Under the pieces are notes generated by a model, which did not search any database, was not told the origin of the DNA, and worked only from the letters and a program-made list of their open reading frames with translations. Made by a program: the position numbers and the translations under genes. A DNA stretch of 64,000 nucleotides, taken from assembly GCF_033958435.1 (NCBI RefSeq), contig NC_134152.1, positions 24,960,001-25,024,000 of the forward strand, read 5' to 3'. Positions within the stretch are counted from its first letter, which is position 1. Each line of letters begins with the position of its first letter. This DNA is from Carettochelys insculpta. Lineage: Eukaryota; Chordata; Testudines; Carettochelyidae. Below are positions 1 to 10,910 of the stretch, piece after piece.

Positions 1-394
1 ATATACAAAAATGCCATGAAAAAAAATCAGCATCGATCCAAAATCCTGGGAATCTACATCATCAGATTGAAACACCTGGCGACGATTGCCACGACAGGGC
101 ACATCATCCTTTGACAGTATATGTGCAAGCCAGGCAAAAGAACTTCGTCTTAGAAGGAAAAGTTCTCAAACTCAAGAATTCGGAAATAGACTGATGTGGT
201 TATTGCAATCAACTGTGCAAATCCAATATTGGACAGATAAACCATGAGAGAACCTGCAGATTCAAACACTGCACGTGGATCGTCACTGCCACTGCTAACC
301 ACTGTCTCTCAAGATGGAAAGGGGCCTTAGGTAGACAAGGGATAAAAACGTACTTTTTAAAAAAATTGAAAGTTGAGATTTTCACCAAATTGTA
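1..394. other. Unassigned AT-rich sequence
   Basis: I see no coding frame, repeat terminus or RNA gene that I can name here. Confidence 0.4.
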
Positions 395-480
395 GGCCTC
401 TAGGAGCTGTGTCTTTAAGAAAAACACCAAATATCTGCTGTTACAGATCCAGACTAACACGGCTACCCCTCCGATACTTG
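395..480 (+). mobile_element. Penelope-like element 3' tail remnant
   Basis: The stretch ends with 'agactaacacggctacccct', which also closes the plus arm of the tail dimer near 50870. I read it as the 3'-most part of the PLE tail family that follows the coding copy at 10911-13538. The upstream ribozyme-like part is not recognisable, so this is a truncated relic. The assignment rests on shared sequence within the window only. Confidence 0.5.
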
Positions 481-487
481 ACACCAA

Positions 488-1181
488 ATATCATGGGATT
501 CACAATAAACTCAAAAAGAGGTGGCCACACTGACCCTTGGGATGGATTGTGATATACATACATAAACTGTAATTATATTGGTATTTTATGAACTGTCTTG
601 TCATCTTCAGTGTATGAATATGCCAAAATCAAATCATTTCTCCATTTCTAGACCACAACTTGGATTGTTTTCCAATGCTCCTAAATGTCTGGATTCTTTT
701 TTTTCAGTTTCTGACCAGGACAAGAACCAACATTGTGTTGCCCACATGTTGAGTGCAGGGGAGGGGAGGTGACCCCCTTATTGCTGCCACCACCTGCTAC
801 CACTGCCGCACCATGCCTCAGGTAATCCTCCCTTCTCCTGTCCATAGGCTGGCTGGGTCAGTTATTGCAGAGCCCCCAAAAGGGCAGGGCTTGAGGCAGC
901 TGCCCCACTTCATCCTAAAGGTGGGATGGCTCTGCTTTCAACAACGATATATGCCAGTTTGAAGAACAGTGTTGCTAACACTGGACAACACTACAGACAA
1001 ACATCTGTGCAGGGTACATTGCCCCTAAGCAGTACTGATAACTCTTCAAGAAACCCAATTGTACAGAGATGCTTACGCTATTCTAAATCAGTGCTGACCC
1101 TGGCAGCTGCCTTTCAGTCCTGGTCAGAATCCTTCAGATTAAGTTGGGGGTTAGGCAGATTCCAGAGGGACATTTCACATT
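488..1181. other. Unassigned sequence
   Basis: Only short random open frames are present. No repeat terminus or host exon was recognised. Confidence 0.35.
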
Positions 1182-1524
1182 GGCTATGTCTACTAGAGTT
1201 GTGTCGACAAAAACTCAAGTCAACAGAGTGCACGCACAAAAAGCAGATGGATAGAGCAATCTGCTCTGTTGACAGAGAGCAGCCAGACTTCCCGGCCCTC
1301 TCTTGACAGAACAGCTGTCTGCAAGCTCTGTAAACAGAGCTGCCTGGTGAACCGGAAACCCTCTCTGTCGACAGAAATGTCTATACTGCATTATTCCTCA
1401 AAGATAAGAAGGATAACACTGTCGAGGCAAATGCTGCATTTTGTTGAGACTGTCAACAAAACACTTTGTGTGTGTAGACGTTCCCTGAATTTTGTCGACA
1501 GAACTGTGTAGTGTAGACACGGCT
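1182..1524. mobile_element. MITE with TGTCGACA motifs (family 1)
   Basis: Non-autonomous DNA transposon relic of about 343 bp. The left end reads 'ggctatgtctac' and the right end reads 'gtgtagacacggct', an imperfect terminal inverted repeat. The interior carries repeated 'tctgtcgacaga'-type palindromes and their CpG-decay forms (gtcaac, gttgac). The same family occurs at 32827-33278 and 37825-38231. It codes for nothing and would depend on a transposase supplied elsewhere. No clear target duplication is visible. Confidence 0.6.
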
Positions 1525-2028
1525 GTTCTGTATAGTTAGGGCATGTAATTATATTTGCCCAGCATGTGCACACAAATTCCTAATATATGTATCCATATGT
1601 AGAAAAGTTGTGGGCCTGACTCTGACAATCTTGCTTTTAGAGCTAAAAGACATTCTGCCATCCCTCGGGAGGCCTGAGACAAAACTGCTGAGATGCTACT
1701 AGAGATACACTTACATCTGAGAGTTAAAAGTGTGCTGAAGGCTCTTACAAGGTCTTCAGGCTACAGTATACAATTTCTTTATTTCAACTGGATTTCACAC
1801 CTCAAAGTTGGTGTCAGAATCTGGAGACTGAGGAGCAAATGGCTTTTTATGAAGATTTGAATGACCCTGTCAACATTTGACACTGGGAAAATCACTATTG
1901 TCGGTGAGTGAAGTGGACTGAGCTATAGGGTACGGCTATGCTGCCAAGAAATGCCAGCTTGGATACCTGATGTTGGGTCCAGCTGAGGGTCTGTAAAATT
2001 GCAGTATAGATGTGCAAAAGTGAGCCAC
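1525..2028. other. Unassigned sequence
   Basis: No recognised feature. Confidence 0.3.
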
Positions 2029-2330
2029 ACCTAGGTGTGTGAGGTGTCACTATATGGGACAGTGACCCACACCTAGGTATGTGGGTTACACACTTCCCCT
2101 TGCTGAGAAAGCACATCCCAAGCTTCAGAGACACAACTGAAACCCCAGATGAGCCCCCGTTTGTAACTGCCCCCAGGCAGACTCAACCAGGGGACCTTTC
2201 CAGCTTAGTGCATGTACCTCTCCAGTTTGAGCTGCAAGCCAGCTAGCACTGAGCTAGTTGTAGAGAAGACTCAGTCATTCTCTGTAAGTGGTCTAGGTGA
2301 CCCACACCTAAGGGAGGGGGTTACATAAGC
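2029..2330. repeat. Old interspersed repeat with 'cacacctaggtgtg' module, A-B-A order
   Basis: Two modules resembling 'gacccacacctaggtatg' lie at about 2029-2095 and 2298-2330, on either side of a segment with 'caggcagactcaaccagggg' and 'tttgagctgcaag'. Both module types recur at 6236-6480 in inverse orientation and in a different order. I do not recognise the family; an LTR or unnamed DNA transposon is possible. Confidence 0.35.
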
Positions 2331-2589
2331 TCATGCTGGAATCAGGAATTTGGGATCGTTTCCTCGCCTGGGTTCCTGACCCCAAGCTCCAGTCCTGGCC
2401 CAGACTCCTACACTGATTGCCTTGCAGCTCCAGCCCATGTCAGCTGACACAGGCCAGCCACGGGTGTATTGCTTCAGCATAGCCCTATGCTTTGTCTCTG
2501 CCCCATTCCCACACTGCTCTGCTCCATCTGCAGCCTGGGAAACCAAGATGATTGATATATTGTTTGGCCAGAGGAACAGAGTGACATAA

Positions 2590-3270
2590 GCTGCGTCTAC
2601 ACGTGCACGCTACTTCAAAGTAGTGGCACCAACTTCGAAATAGCGCCCGTCGCGTCTACACGCATCGGGCGCTATTTCAAAGTTAACTTCGACGTTAGGC
2701 GGCGAGACGTCGAAGTCGCTAACCTCATGAGGAGATAGGAATAGCGCCCTACTTCGACGTTCAACGTCGAAGTAGGGACCGTGTAGACGATCCGCGTCCC
2801 GCAACATCGAAATTGCTGGGTCCTCCATGGCGGCGATCAGCTGGGGGGTTGAGAGATGCTCTCTCTCCAGCCCCTGCGGGGCTCTATGGTCACTGTGGGC
2901 AGCAGCCCTTAGCCCAGGGCTTCTGGCTGCTTCTGCGGCAGCTGGGGATCTATGCTGCAGGCACAGGGTCTGCAACCAGTTGTCAGCTCTGTGTATCTTG
3001 TGTTGTTTAGTGCAACTGTGTCTGGGAGGGGCCCTTTAAGGGAGCGGCTTGCTGTTGAGTCTGCCCTGTGACCCTGTCTGCAGCTGTGCCTGGCATCCCT
3101 ATTTCGATGTGTGCTACTTTGACGTGTAGACGTTCCCTCGCTGCGCCTATTTCGATGTTGGGCTGAGCAACGTCGAAGTTGAACATCGACGTTGCTGGCC
3201 CTGGAGGACGTGTAGACGTTATTCATCGAAATAGCCTATTTCGATGTTGGCTGCACGTGTAGACGTAGCC
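2590..3270 (-). mobile_element. ~680 bp non-autonomous DNA transposon, copy 1
   Basis: The ends are 'gctgcgtctacacgtgca' and the inverse of 'ggctacgtctacacgtgca'. The core terminal motif CGTCTACACG or its complement recurs about six times inside (near 2592, 2653, 2783, 3124, 3209 and 3255), so the element looks built from stacked terminal units. Motifs centred on TTCGAA and GTCGA are frequent and CpGs are well preserved, suggesting a fairly young insertion. It lies in inverse orientation to the copy at 14683-15392, to which it aligns along its whole length. The left flank is TAA; the matching right duplication is not seen. Superfamily is inferred as PIF/Harbinger-like, not proven. Confidence 0.7.
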
Positions 3271-5682
3271 GTGGAGTGGGTGACAAAGAAAGACCAACAA
3301 GAGTAAAATTTGGTCCCTTACACATCAGACTGTCTCCTCAACCCAGACAGCCCTGCTGCCATCCCTCTCCACCAACCAATCCTTCCTTGACACTCACATT
3401 TTCTTTTTCAAAAAAACTTTAGACAAATTAATCTAAAGCCCATTGAAATCACTGGGAAGCCGAAGGTAACCCAAAAACAGTGGTGCCAGGGACAACATTT
3501 CTGGGCTACCTATTATTCAAAGCCAGCAGTTCTAGGGACTGATGTTCACGGAGGGACTCAAGTTTGTACGACAGTGGCACTCATGCAGTGCTGCAGCAAG
3601 TGTGATGGAATCTTCATGCAGACTGCCCTTCTCTCACTGTGGGATGTGAAATTTTGTATCACTTCGCGCCACCGAACTGCAATAGCTTTTGGTGACAAAA
3701 ATAACTCATGTCCAGAATGTTTCAAACCCGCACTGTGCGAGAAATGAGTCGTTATCGTTCGGCTGGTTATCATGACATGGGTGAAAAAGCAAAGTCCTTT
3801 CATATACAAAAGTTGAATGCGTCTCTGTATCTGCTGTTTGGTTTGCAAACATGAGGCCCCAGTGCAGCTGCGGTGGGGACAATAATGAATTTCGCAGTAG
3901 TGCACAATGATTACACGGGAAGAAACTTTCCTTCCTGGACAGGTCCTCTTTCCTGTGCATGGGAGGAGAAAAGAAGCAGGAGTTTACGCTCTCAAAGCCA
4001 GATCCAAAGCTCGCTGAAATCAATGCAAAGACTTTCATTAACCCCCAACGGGAATTGGGTGTGAAGCCTTCTGATTGTAAACATCGTGTGAGTGTGTGCA
4101 GCATTCATCAAGAGATTCAAAAATAGAGTTACCGTATTTGACCATTCAAAAAAGAGGACACCCCCTGAGAGGAAGTGGATCTGTATCAGCATCTTCCAAC
4201 TCATTCTGTATTAATGTACTATAGCATATATATTTTCTGTTGACAAGAAGTTATTCATAGATGGTAGGGCTGTCGTCCAGAAAGAGGCTGGTGAGATAGT
4301 TCGCCTGATTCAGTCCTCTCTTACACCCATCCAGCCCTGTCAATGGGTATAATTTACCCATCCACATGGCAACATAAAAGAGAAGATCAACCCAATTTGT
4401 AGCTTATTAAATGGCACTGCTGATGCTATTAGAGTTCACTCTGCGAACTGGGGCTGCTATGTAGACCAATTCTCTGAGGGTTTCCCTGGTAGAGATATTG
4501 GATACTTGATTCTGTTCTTCAGCAATATTGTTTCCACTGCGGAGAATGTCAGTGATTAGCAGAACAGACTGCCAGTCATTCTCTAAATCTGCTGCACAGT
4601 GCTTTCTGGGTTAGCCCCTGCTCCTAGTTACAGGTGCTCTGTGACTTTCAATATTTCTCCAGACAAATGTGTGATTTTAGTATTTTCTCCATCACAGCAT
4701 CACCATAGGTCAGGTTAAAAAAAAATACAAATACTGGGCTCCAACCCAGTTCTTTCAAAATCAGTGATAGGTGCATCAGACACAACAAATAAAATTTACT
4801 CTGTTAAGCTGTGTGCATCTTGTGGCAGCCAGCTAAATAGACCCATACCAGATCTCAGACTCTTTGTTCTTATTTAACATCTGAGTAGCAAGAAAAAAAC
4901 AACCACCCTTTTTCACATTTAATTTTATTTGCTAATTATCCATGAAAATGCAATTAGCACCAGTTGACACAATTCTTTGAGAAGGCTTTTTAATTTGGAA
5001 AGAAGACAAAAAAAGTCTCTTCTATGGAAATTGTTTTCAGAAAAATCCTCTGAAATATTGCACCTGATGTATCACATTAGACACATCAGATTGGGTTGCA
5101 TCAGCAATGTTGCATTATAGCACATCACAAAGGTAATGCACTGTGACAGAATTGCAATGCAATGTGTCAGCTGGAAAATGGGGAAAGACAGGATTTCCTG
5201 AATAAAATGCTCTTAAAGCTTTCTGGCATTTCTCCTCCCTAAAGTGGAGGAAGGGCTGTTATGTTTTGGGGCTATTTTTTAAAGGTTTGATTATCTGCAG
5301 AAGCATTCTAAGCAGCTGTTTATTTCCTGCAACTTCATGGATAATTAACAAGGCCAGAAAGAAAATATATTTCCACAGCCAGAGTACATTAAATCTGTTT
5401 CCCCCTAGGATATACTATAAAGTGAGAAAACAGCTGCACAGACGTAGGAAAGAGAAAGCTTGGAGTGTATGAGCAAGAAGATCACCAGGTTTTGAGCTAA
5501 TCCTTCCTGCTAACTGTTTTTCACTATAGCTGTTAGCATTAAGTAGCCTAAGCCCATGCACTATTTCTTGTGCAATCTATCCCATTGGCTTCAGAGGTGA
5601 AACTCGGATGAATGAAGATTATTACGGGTTTCAGGCTCATGCCTGACTATTATGGACAATCAAAGGGAGATACGGTGGAAAC
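3271..5682. other. Unassigned 2.4 kb
   Basis: About 4125-4190 ('gttaccgtatttgaccattc') resembles a short worn repeat terminus. The open frames of 100-130 codons at 3558-4104 lack recognisable domains and overlap one another on the same strand, so I treat them as chance. No other feature was seen. Confidence 0.3.
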
Positions 5683-6040
5683 CAGAGTTCTCTCTCATTT
5701 TTTTCACCCCTCTGTGGAATACATTTTGTTATGTGCCTCAAGGCATGTGTGGCTGTGCACCACCATTACACACATGTGCTGCTGGCTGTGGGTGTTGTGG
5801 GCACTCTGCTGGCCTGCTAAACACAGGGTTGTGAGGTTTGATCCTTGAAGGTGCTATATAGGGATCTGGGACAAATAGGTTTAAAACAAAGGAGATGGTG
5901 CTTGGTCCTGCCAAGACGGCAGAGGACTGGACTCCATGGCCTCCCAAGGTCCCTTCCAGTTCTATGAGATGTGTAATCAGCTGTTTGGCATTTGAATCTC
6001 TTCTGGGTGACTGCCCACACACCCAGCTTAGAGGGAATCC
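5683..6040 (+). mobile_element. hAT-like MITE interrupted by a SINE
   Basis: The outer parts match the ~180 bp family at 9125-9314, 23500-23694 and 57778-57944: a left arm with 'gtggctgtgcaccaccatta' and a right arm with 'gggtgactgcccacacaccc'. The family termini resemble CAGTGTTCCCTC and its inverse, worn here. A tRNA-derived SINE splits the element within 'ctctgctaatcag'. hAT membership is inferred from the CAG-starting inverted repeats. Confidence 0.6.
5806..5982 (+). mobile_element. tRNA-derived SINE nested in the MITE
   Basis: The head carries a tRNA-like B-box region ('gggttgtgaggtttgatcc') and the tail reads 'aaggtcccttccagttctat', a typical end of turtle tRNA-derived SINEs whose tail resembles CR1. 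The upstream A-box half is missing or blurred. The element lies inside the hAT-like MITE, so it is the later insertion. Confidence 0.6.
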
Positions 6041-6235
6041 ACAGGTGAAAACCCAGTTATCATGTCAACCACCATGAGTTTAAGAATAGATTGAACATTA
6101 GTGGATCAAATTCTATTCTCATTTATGCCTGGCCCTAATATTTGTTCTTTTAGAATTAGTACAATGACAGAACCTTATGCTGATTCAAGACTAGCTTTGA
6201 AAGTGTGCAATAGCCCTCAAAATGTCCATGTTGTA

Positions 6236-6480
6236 TCTCAGGTACTTTCCTGGATGTGATGTAGGTGTAACCCACACACCTATGTGTGGTTAACTGTCTC
6301 ATTTAATGTTACCTACACCACTTCACAGACAAAGCATGTGTCCTCTGCAGCTTGAGTAGGGGCTCTGCTGGTCTTTAGCTCAAGCTGTAAAGGTGCCTCC
6401 ATCAAGGTCCCAGGTATGAGTCTGCCTGCAGACACTTACACAGATGCATAGGGGGAGAGCGTTCATGATGGTTTAAAGCG
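6236..6480. repeat. Second copy of the 'cacacctatgtgtg' repeat
   Basis: 'gtgtaacccacacacctatg' is followed by 'gctcaagctgtaaaggtgcc' and 'gagtctgcctgcagac'. These modules match the inverse complement of 2029-2330 but in a different relative order. The family is not recognised. Confidence 0.35.
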
Positions 6481-7539
6481 CCTCAACTGGAGGCAGGGAA
6501 GGGAGTCTCTTAGTACAAGTCAAGCCGGAGTTGCTCCTCCCCAAAAGCCATGCCCATCTGCTAAACTTTTGGAAATGTGTCATACTTCTGGTGCCAGCAG
6601 CGAAGGAGCTAGCCACACAGAGGCAAAAGGCAGCTGATGGGGACAGAACTGAATGCTGCCAGGCTTTATTGTTCTGGCTGCAAAAATGAAACTAAGAGAA
6701 AGTGAGGCTTTGCCCTGCAGAAACAGGGAGCACAGAGCTGCCTGAGCACTTAAAGGGGCAAGACATATTCTTGGCCTACGTTCACTTCCTAACAGGTAGG
6801 CAAACACATTGCAACAGTTGGTGTGCACGTTGGCAGTCCTAGCAGAGAAGCGGAGGCTTGAAAGGACACAGCTGAGCCTGAGCCTACATTGGGCTATGGA
6901 GGCAGGGGTCAAAGCAGAAGGTAGAGCTCAAAATGAAGACTACAAAATTAAAAGGCATTGCCCTTATTTTCACTTCAAAATGTGAAGAACAGATTCTGTT
7001 ATACAGTCGTTTGCCTTTGCTTGGGGAAAGCGGTGAGACGATATTGCAGATCTTTGGGGAGATGCACATTCATATATTTTCCTGCATATCTCTTTACATT
7101 TTGGAGATAAATGACACTATCAGATCTCAATTGCTTTCTTCTCTAGCTGTTGATTCTTTTTTTCTTACTACTGTATTTCTCCTTTTCCTTGTAAGTTACT
7201 GAATGTCATCTGCAGCAAATCTTCCTTTTAGGCACACATTATGCTTGAGCAAAGCATCAAAAATCAATATATGGAGAGTTCCCAAATACGGCAGGAGCTT
7301 TTTCCCAGCAGGAGATAAGCACCGGCACTTCTTCTGAATTAATAACCATCACTCATGGTTTTAATTTATCCATTATTCGTAGGGGAAAGAAATGACGCTT
7401 TTAGAAGCATTAGTAAAACCAGCTGATGTATTCAGCATCGTTTATAGTTGACAGGTGTCCACATCATAGAAATAAAATCCATCATAATAGGCAATGATCG
7501 ATCCTGGTTTGCAGAGTAAGTAGAAGTACCAAACTGAAT
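6481..7539. other. Unassigned sequence
   Basis: No recognised repeat end, exon or RNA gene. Confidence 0.3.
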
Positions 7540-8640
7540 ATACAGAGGGTAAATTTTTCAAAAGTTGCTTAGTTCCTTAGGAACCAAACTCTCTCTTTCA
7601 AAAGTGATTTAGCCAATCAGGACAGCTTTACAAGGATGTTTAGGTGCCCAAAGATGCAGATAAGTACCTAGTGTAGAATACACAAATGGAGATTAGGCAA
7701 AGATCCTCAAAATTATTTAGGTTATGAATTTTCATCGATCCTTTATGGCTCTACTTCTAGGCACCTACCTGCCTGTTTTAGGTGCTGAAATCCAACATTA
7801 GGGAACACCAGACTTCACAAAACCCCTGCTCAGCTGCTGCCTAACTTTGTAGGTTCCTGTAACCCCTAGGCAGCTGAATTTCCACTCTTGAAACCCCCAA
7901 GGCACCTCAAAGCCAATGTCTGGACATACACATAGGCATATAAGACTCCACCCAGTAGTGTAGCACCTAAGCCCCTGTGGGATTCTCAGCCAGGCTCTTG
8001 CCCTTGGGTCCAGATCCAGGAGACGTGTTTGGAGCATACCTAAACTCACTCAGAAGAAGTAGGTTGGCTTGCACTGAAGTTGTAGTGTTCTGGGGTGTGT
8101 CTTTCTCAGTCTCTCCTGAGTGCAGTTCAGGGACTGGAAATTGAGTCTTCCACCTTGCAGAGGACCATCTGAACAACTGAGGTGCAGCGTCATCCTCACT
8201 CTCTTTTGGGCCCAATATCTTTAGTGATTTAGATGCACTTCCGCATAAGAATTTGAGAAAGATACACACCAAACTACCCCAAAGCCCATTGTTTACTGGA
8301 GAGTGGAGAGACGTTCAAGTTCCCTGCTCCACATCAGGCAGGGTGGGTCTTTTAACCCAGGTCACCCACATTGTGGGTGAGTGCTTTAATCTCTAGGCTA
8401 AAGGTTGTAGGGGAAGGTGCTGCCATATCCTCCTCAGCTTTTGTCCAAAAATGACTGAACTCCAAGACATCTAGGTCTATTTGGGGGCCAAAGCTTAGGC
8501 CACATTTCTCTCGTCAGCATTTCCTACTTGCTAGTTTAGGTGGCTCCCTGCTCAGCATGCTGGCTTTTACAAATCCTGTTTTTAGGTACTGAGCACTTAC
8601 CTCAGGGCTGTGACTCCCCCAGGGTAGCAGGACACCTATA
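7540..8640. repeat. Worn ~1.1 kb interspersed repeat with a tRNA-like module
   Basis: The sequence is rich in 'taggtgcc', 'aggcacct' and 'cacctaagcccc' phrases, which I associate with a long, old chelonian interspersed repeat. At about 8335-8412 the minus strand reads like a tRNA-derived SINE head ('agcctagagattaaagcact' followed by 'tgacctgggtt'). Exact limits and class are uncertain. Confidence 0.35.
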
Positions 8641-9124
8641 AGTTAAGCACTGCAATGCTGACATTTCAATGTCTGTCCATCTTCATGAATTCCACCCCAA
8701 TCCCTCACTGAATTCCATTAGCAATAGGCACCATCTGGCCTTAGCTAACCTCACTCCTATTGCTGGAAAAGCTTATTCCCCCATGTGTACCAAGACCTGT
8801 CAGAGAGGCTACACCCAGGTCTTACTCTCTGTCTTTATCTCCATCTGGTTGCACACCACAGAACATATCCTATGAGTTGTTCTTCTGCTCCCAATCACAG
8901 CCAGACTTATCTGAGCAGGGCTATGTGGGAGAGCAAAGGGTTCCTTATGCCCTCTTAATCTCTGGCATGGTTGAATAAGGACCATGACAATCCAGCCCCA
9001 AGTGATCCCACAATAATAATTAAAATCAAAATGGCAATTAGTAACTTGTAATTAGTAACAGCTTGCCCTTCTACAGCACCAACCTTCAGAAAATCCCAGA
9101 ACAAATTAAAACGTGGCTGTACGC
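8641..9124. other. Unassigned sequence
   Basis: No recognised feature. Confidence 0.3.
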
Positions 9125-9314
9125 CAGTGTTCCCTCTATTTTTTTATGTCTGTGCACAAAAATTTGTTACATGCACCAAAGCCTATGCAAATGTGCACCA
9201 CCATTAAAAACACATGCGGCCAGCGGTGGGCGCTGAGGTGTTCTAATCAGCTGGGCAGCACCTGAATCTCTCCTGGGTGGTCGCCGAGGTGCTCAGCTTA
9301 CAGGCAACAGTACT
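9125..9314 (+). mobile_element. hAT-like MITE (~190 bp)
   Basis: The left end is 'cagtgttccctctattttt' and the right end is a worn inverse ('aggcaacagtact'). The interior 'gtgcaccaccattaaaaaca' and 'aatctctcctgggtgg' match the copies at 5683-6040, 23500-23694 and, in inverse orientation, 57778-57944. No intact 8 bp target duplication is seen. Confidence 0.65.
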
Positions 9315-10384
9315 GTGAGCCCTGGTTTATTGCTAGTTTTGCAGCTGGCTGACCTGAGCCAGGTGATGGTTAACACTGGGCAAAAGGAGTTGGGGCAAAG
9401 ATGGAAATAGAATCCAGGCAGTAGGACTAGTCCAAATAAATTTGGCAGACTGTTTCACTGCAATGAAAGTGTTTAGTGGGACTGTGCTGATTTGCATAAA
9501 ACGTCTCGTGAGAAAAAGTCAAAACTAGTTGACTCGAAATGGAATCAACTTTCAATTTGTTTCAACTTTCTCTGTTAGCTTCAATCTTGTTCCATTTTTC
9601 TGACTTTATCCCTTTGTTATAATTTGATTTTTAATTTACCTTTTAAAAAGCTTTTAATTAATTTCATATACTGTATTTTGATATATAGCACAGTTAATGT
9701 GCAATGATATATTTGAAGGTTTCAATGTTAAACAAAAATGTTTCAGTGCAATTGCTTTGATTTTCTTCAACCAAATATTTTGGAATTTCTGCTCTGTGAT
9801 AAATTCTGAAATTTGGTCTTTCTGTCCCAATTCTGGAGAATTTCTAGTGGGCCAAAATTTTCATTTTGTGACCAGCTCTAGTCACTTAGAACTTAAGTGC
9901 ACTTAAAAAGGAAAATTTCAAAACCTCTTTAACTCAGTTTTTTTTGATGGTCAGAGGCTCATTTGTTAGCTCTAAATTATAGCCTTATATGTTCAATAAT
10001 TTGTAGGTGTGAGTAAAAGCTTTAATATCACCTTAGAAACTACATATATTAGGGTTGTTTTATTTCTGAACTCAGGTATTTTCAAATGGGTCAGTGTGAT
10101 CTTGGTTAAAGACTGTAAATCAGAGACCTTGTTAAAGACGATAACACTGGGATTTATATTGGTAAACTTCATGCAAATTGCATATAATGTCAGGTGTAAA
10201 TTGCAAAGGTTTCAGGCATTAGATGATTTAATGTTAAAGTCTTCTCACAGATGTGTGTGCATAAAAACTGGCAATATGCATTTTTTCAATTTATATATGT
10301 TATGCAGCTAATATTTTAGATACTCAAAGGAGGCAAACTGTAAAAGAAACAGTATTGTGCATATAAATACAAATATAGGAGGAA
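9315..10384. other. Unassigned AT-rich kilobase
   Basis: Strongly AT-rich, with a 'tttcaatttgtttcaacttt' stretch near 9550. No named repeat, exon or RNA gene was recognised. Confidence 0.3.
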
Positions 10385-10545
10385 AACTGACTGTGGATTC
10401 AAAAGACCTCAGTTCAAATCCTATTTCTGCCTACTTAATCTTAGGCAAATTGCTTTATTTCTTTATGCCCCAGTTTCCCTTCTGTAAAGTGGTGATAATA
10501 ATGCTTCCTACCCTTTGTCTGCCTTGTCAGTTTGGACTAGGAGTG
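10385..10545 (+). mobile_element. MIR-type core-SINE relic
   Basis: The order of phrases matches MIR-family SINEs: a B-box-like 'gttcaaatcc', then 'aggcaaattgctttatttc', 'ccccagtttcccttctgtaa' and 'agtggtgataataatgc'. MIR elements are ancient and shared by amniotes. This copy is 5' incomplete and worn. Confidence 0.7.
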
Positions 10546-10910
10546 CTTTGAGGCCCAGGAGCCTTTCTGACCACGAGTTTAAATAGTGCTTGATAAAATA
10601 AGGCCCTCCTCTTGACTGGAGCATTTTTAGTGGCCACAACCCAACAGTGGAACACTTTACAGATGACATCAGGCTTCTTCTGACCCTATAACCTTCACAT
10701 CTAAATGCAAGTCCCACCTTCTTCCCTCAGGTTTTAAGACAGTAATGGCATCTTTATATAGACCCAACCATGCTGGGGAACAGATGAAGTGGAACGGAAA
10801 AAGAAGAAAAAAATTCCACACCTACTTGTTCAAAGTAAGGGAGGTTGTGAAAAATACTGCAATTAGCATACTCTGCATACACTCTAATTGTTGCATGGCA
10901 CTTAAACATC
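10546..10910. other. Unassigned segment before the PLE frame
   Basis: The PLE reading frame is closed by a TGA at 10848-10850, so any PLE 5' leader would lie here. I see no upstream tail copy and no target duplication matching the 3' flank. Confidence 0.3.

Noticed and set aside
3558..4104. Overlapping 115- and 132-codon minus-strand frames as a host gene
   Set aside because: No recognisable domain, two same-strand frames overlap, and no splice or conservation signal can be judged from the sequence alone.
8335..8412. tRNA gene on the minus strand
   Set aside because: Only a tRNA-like head of a SINE; acceptor and anticodon arms do not pair well and repeat sequence continues past it.
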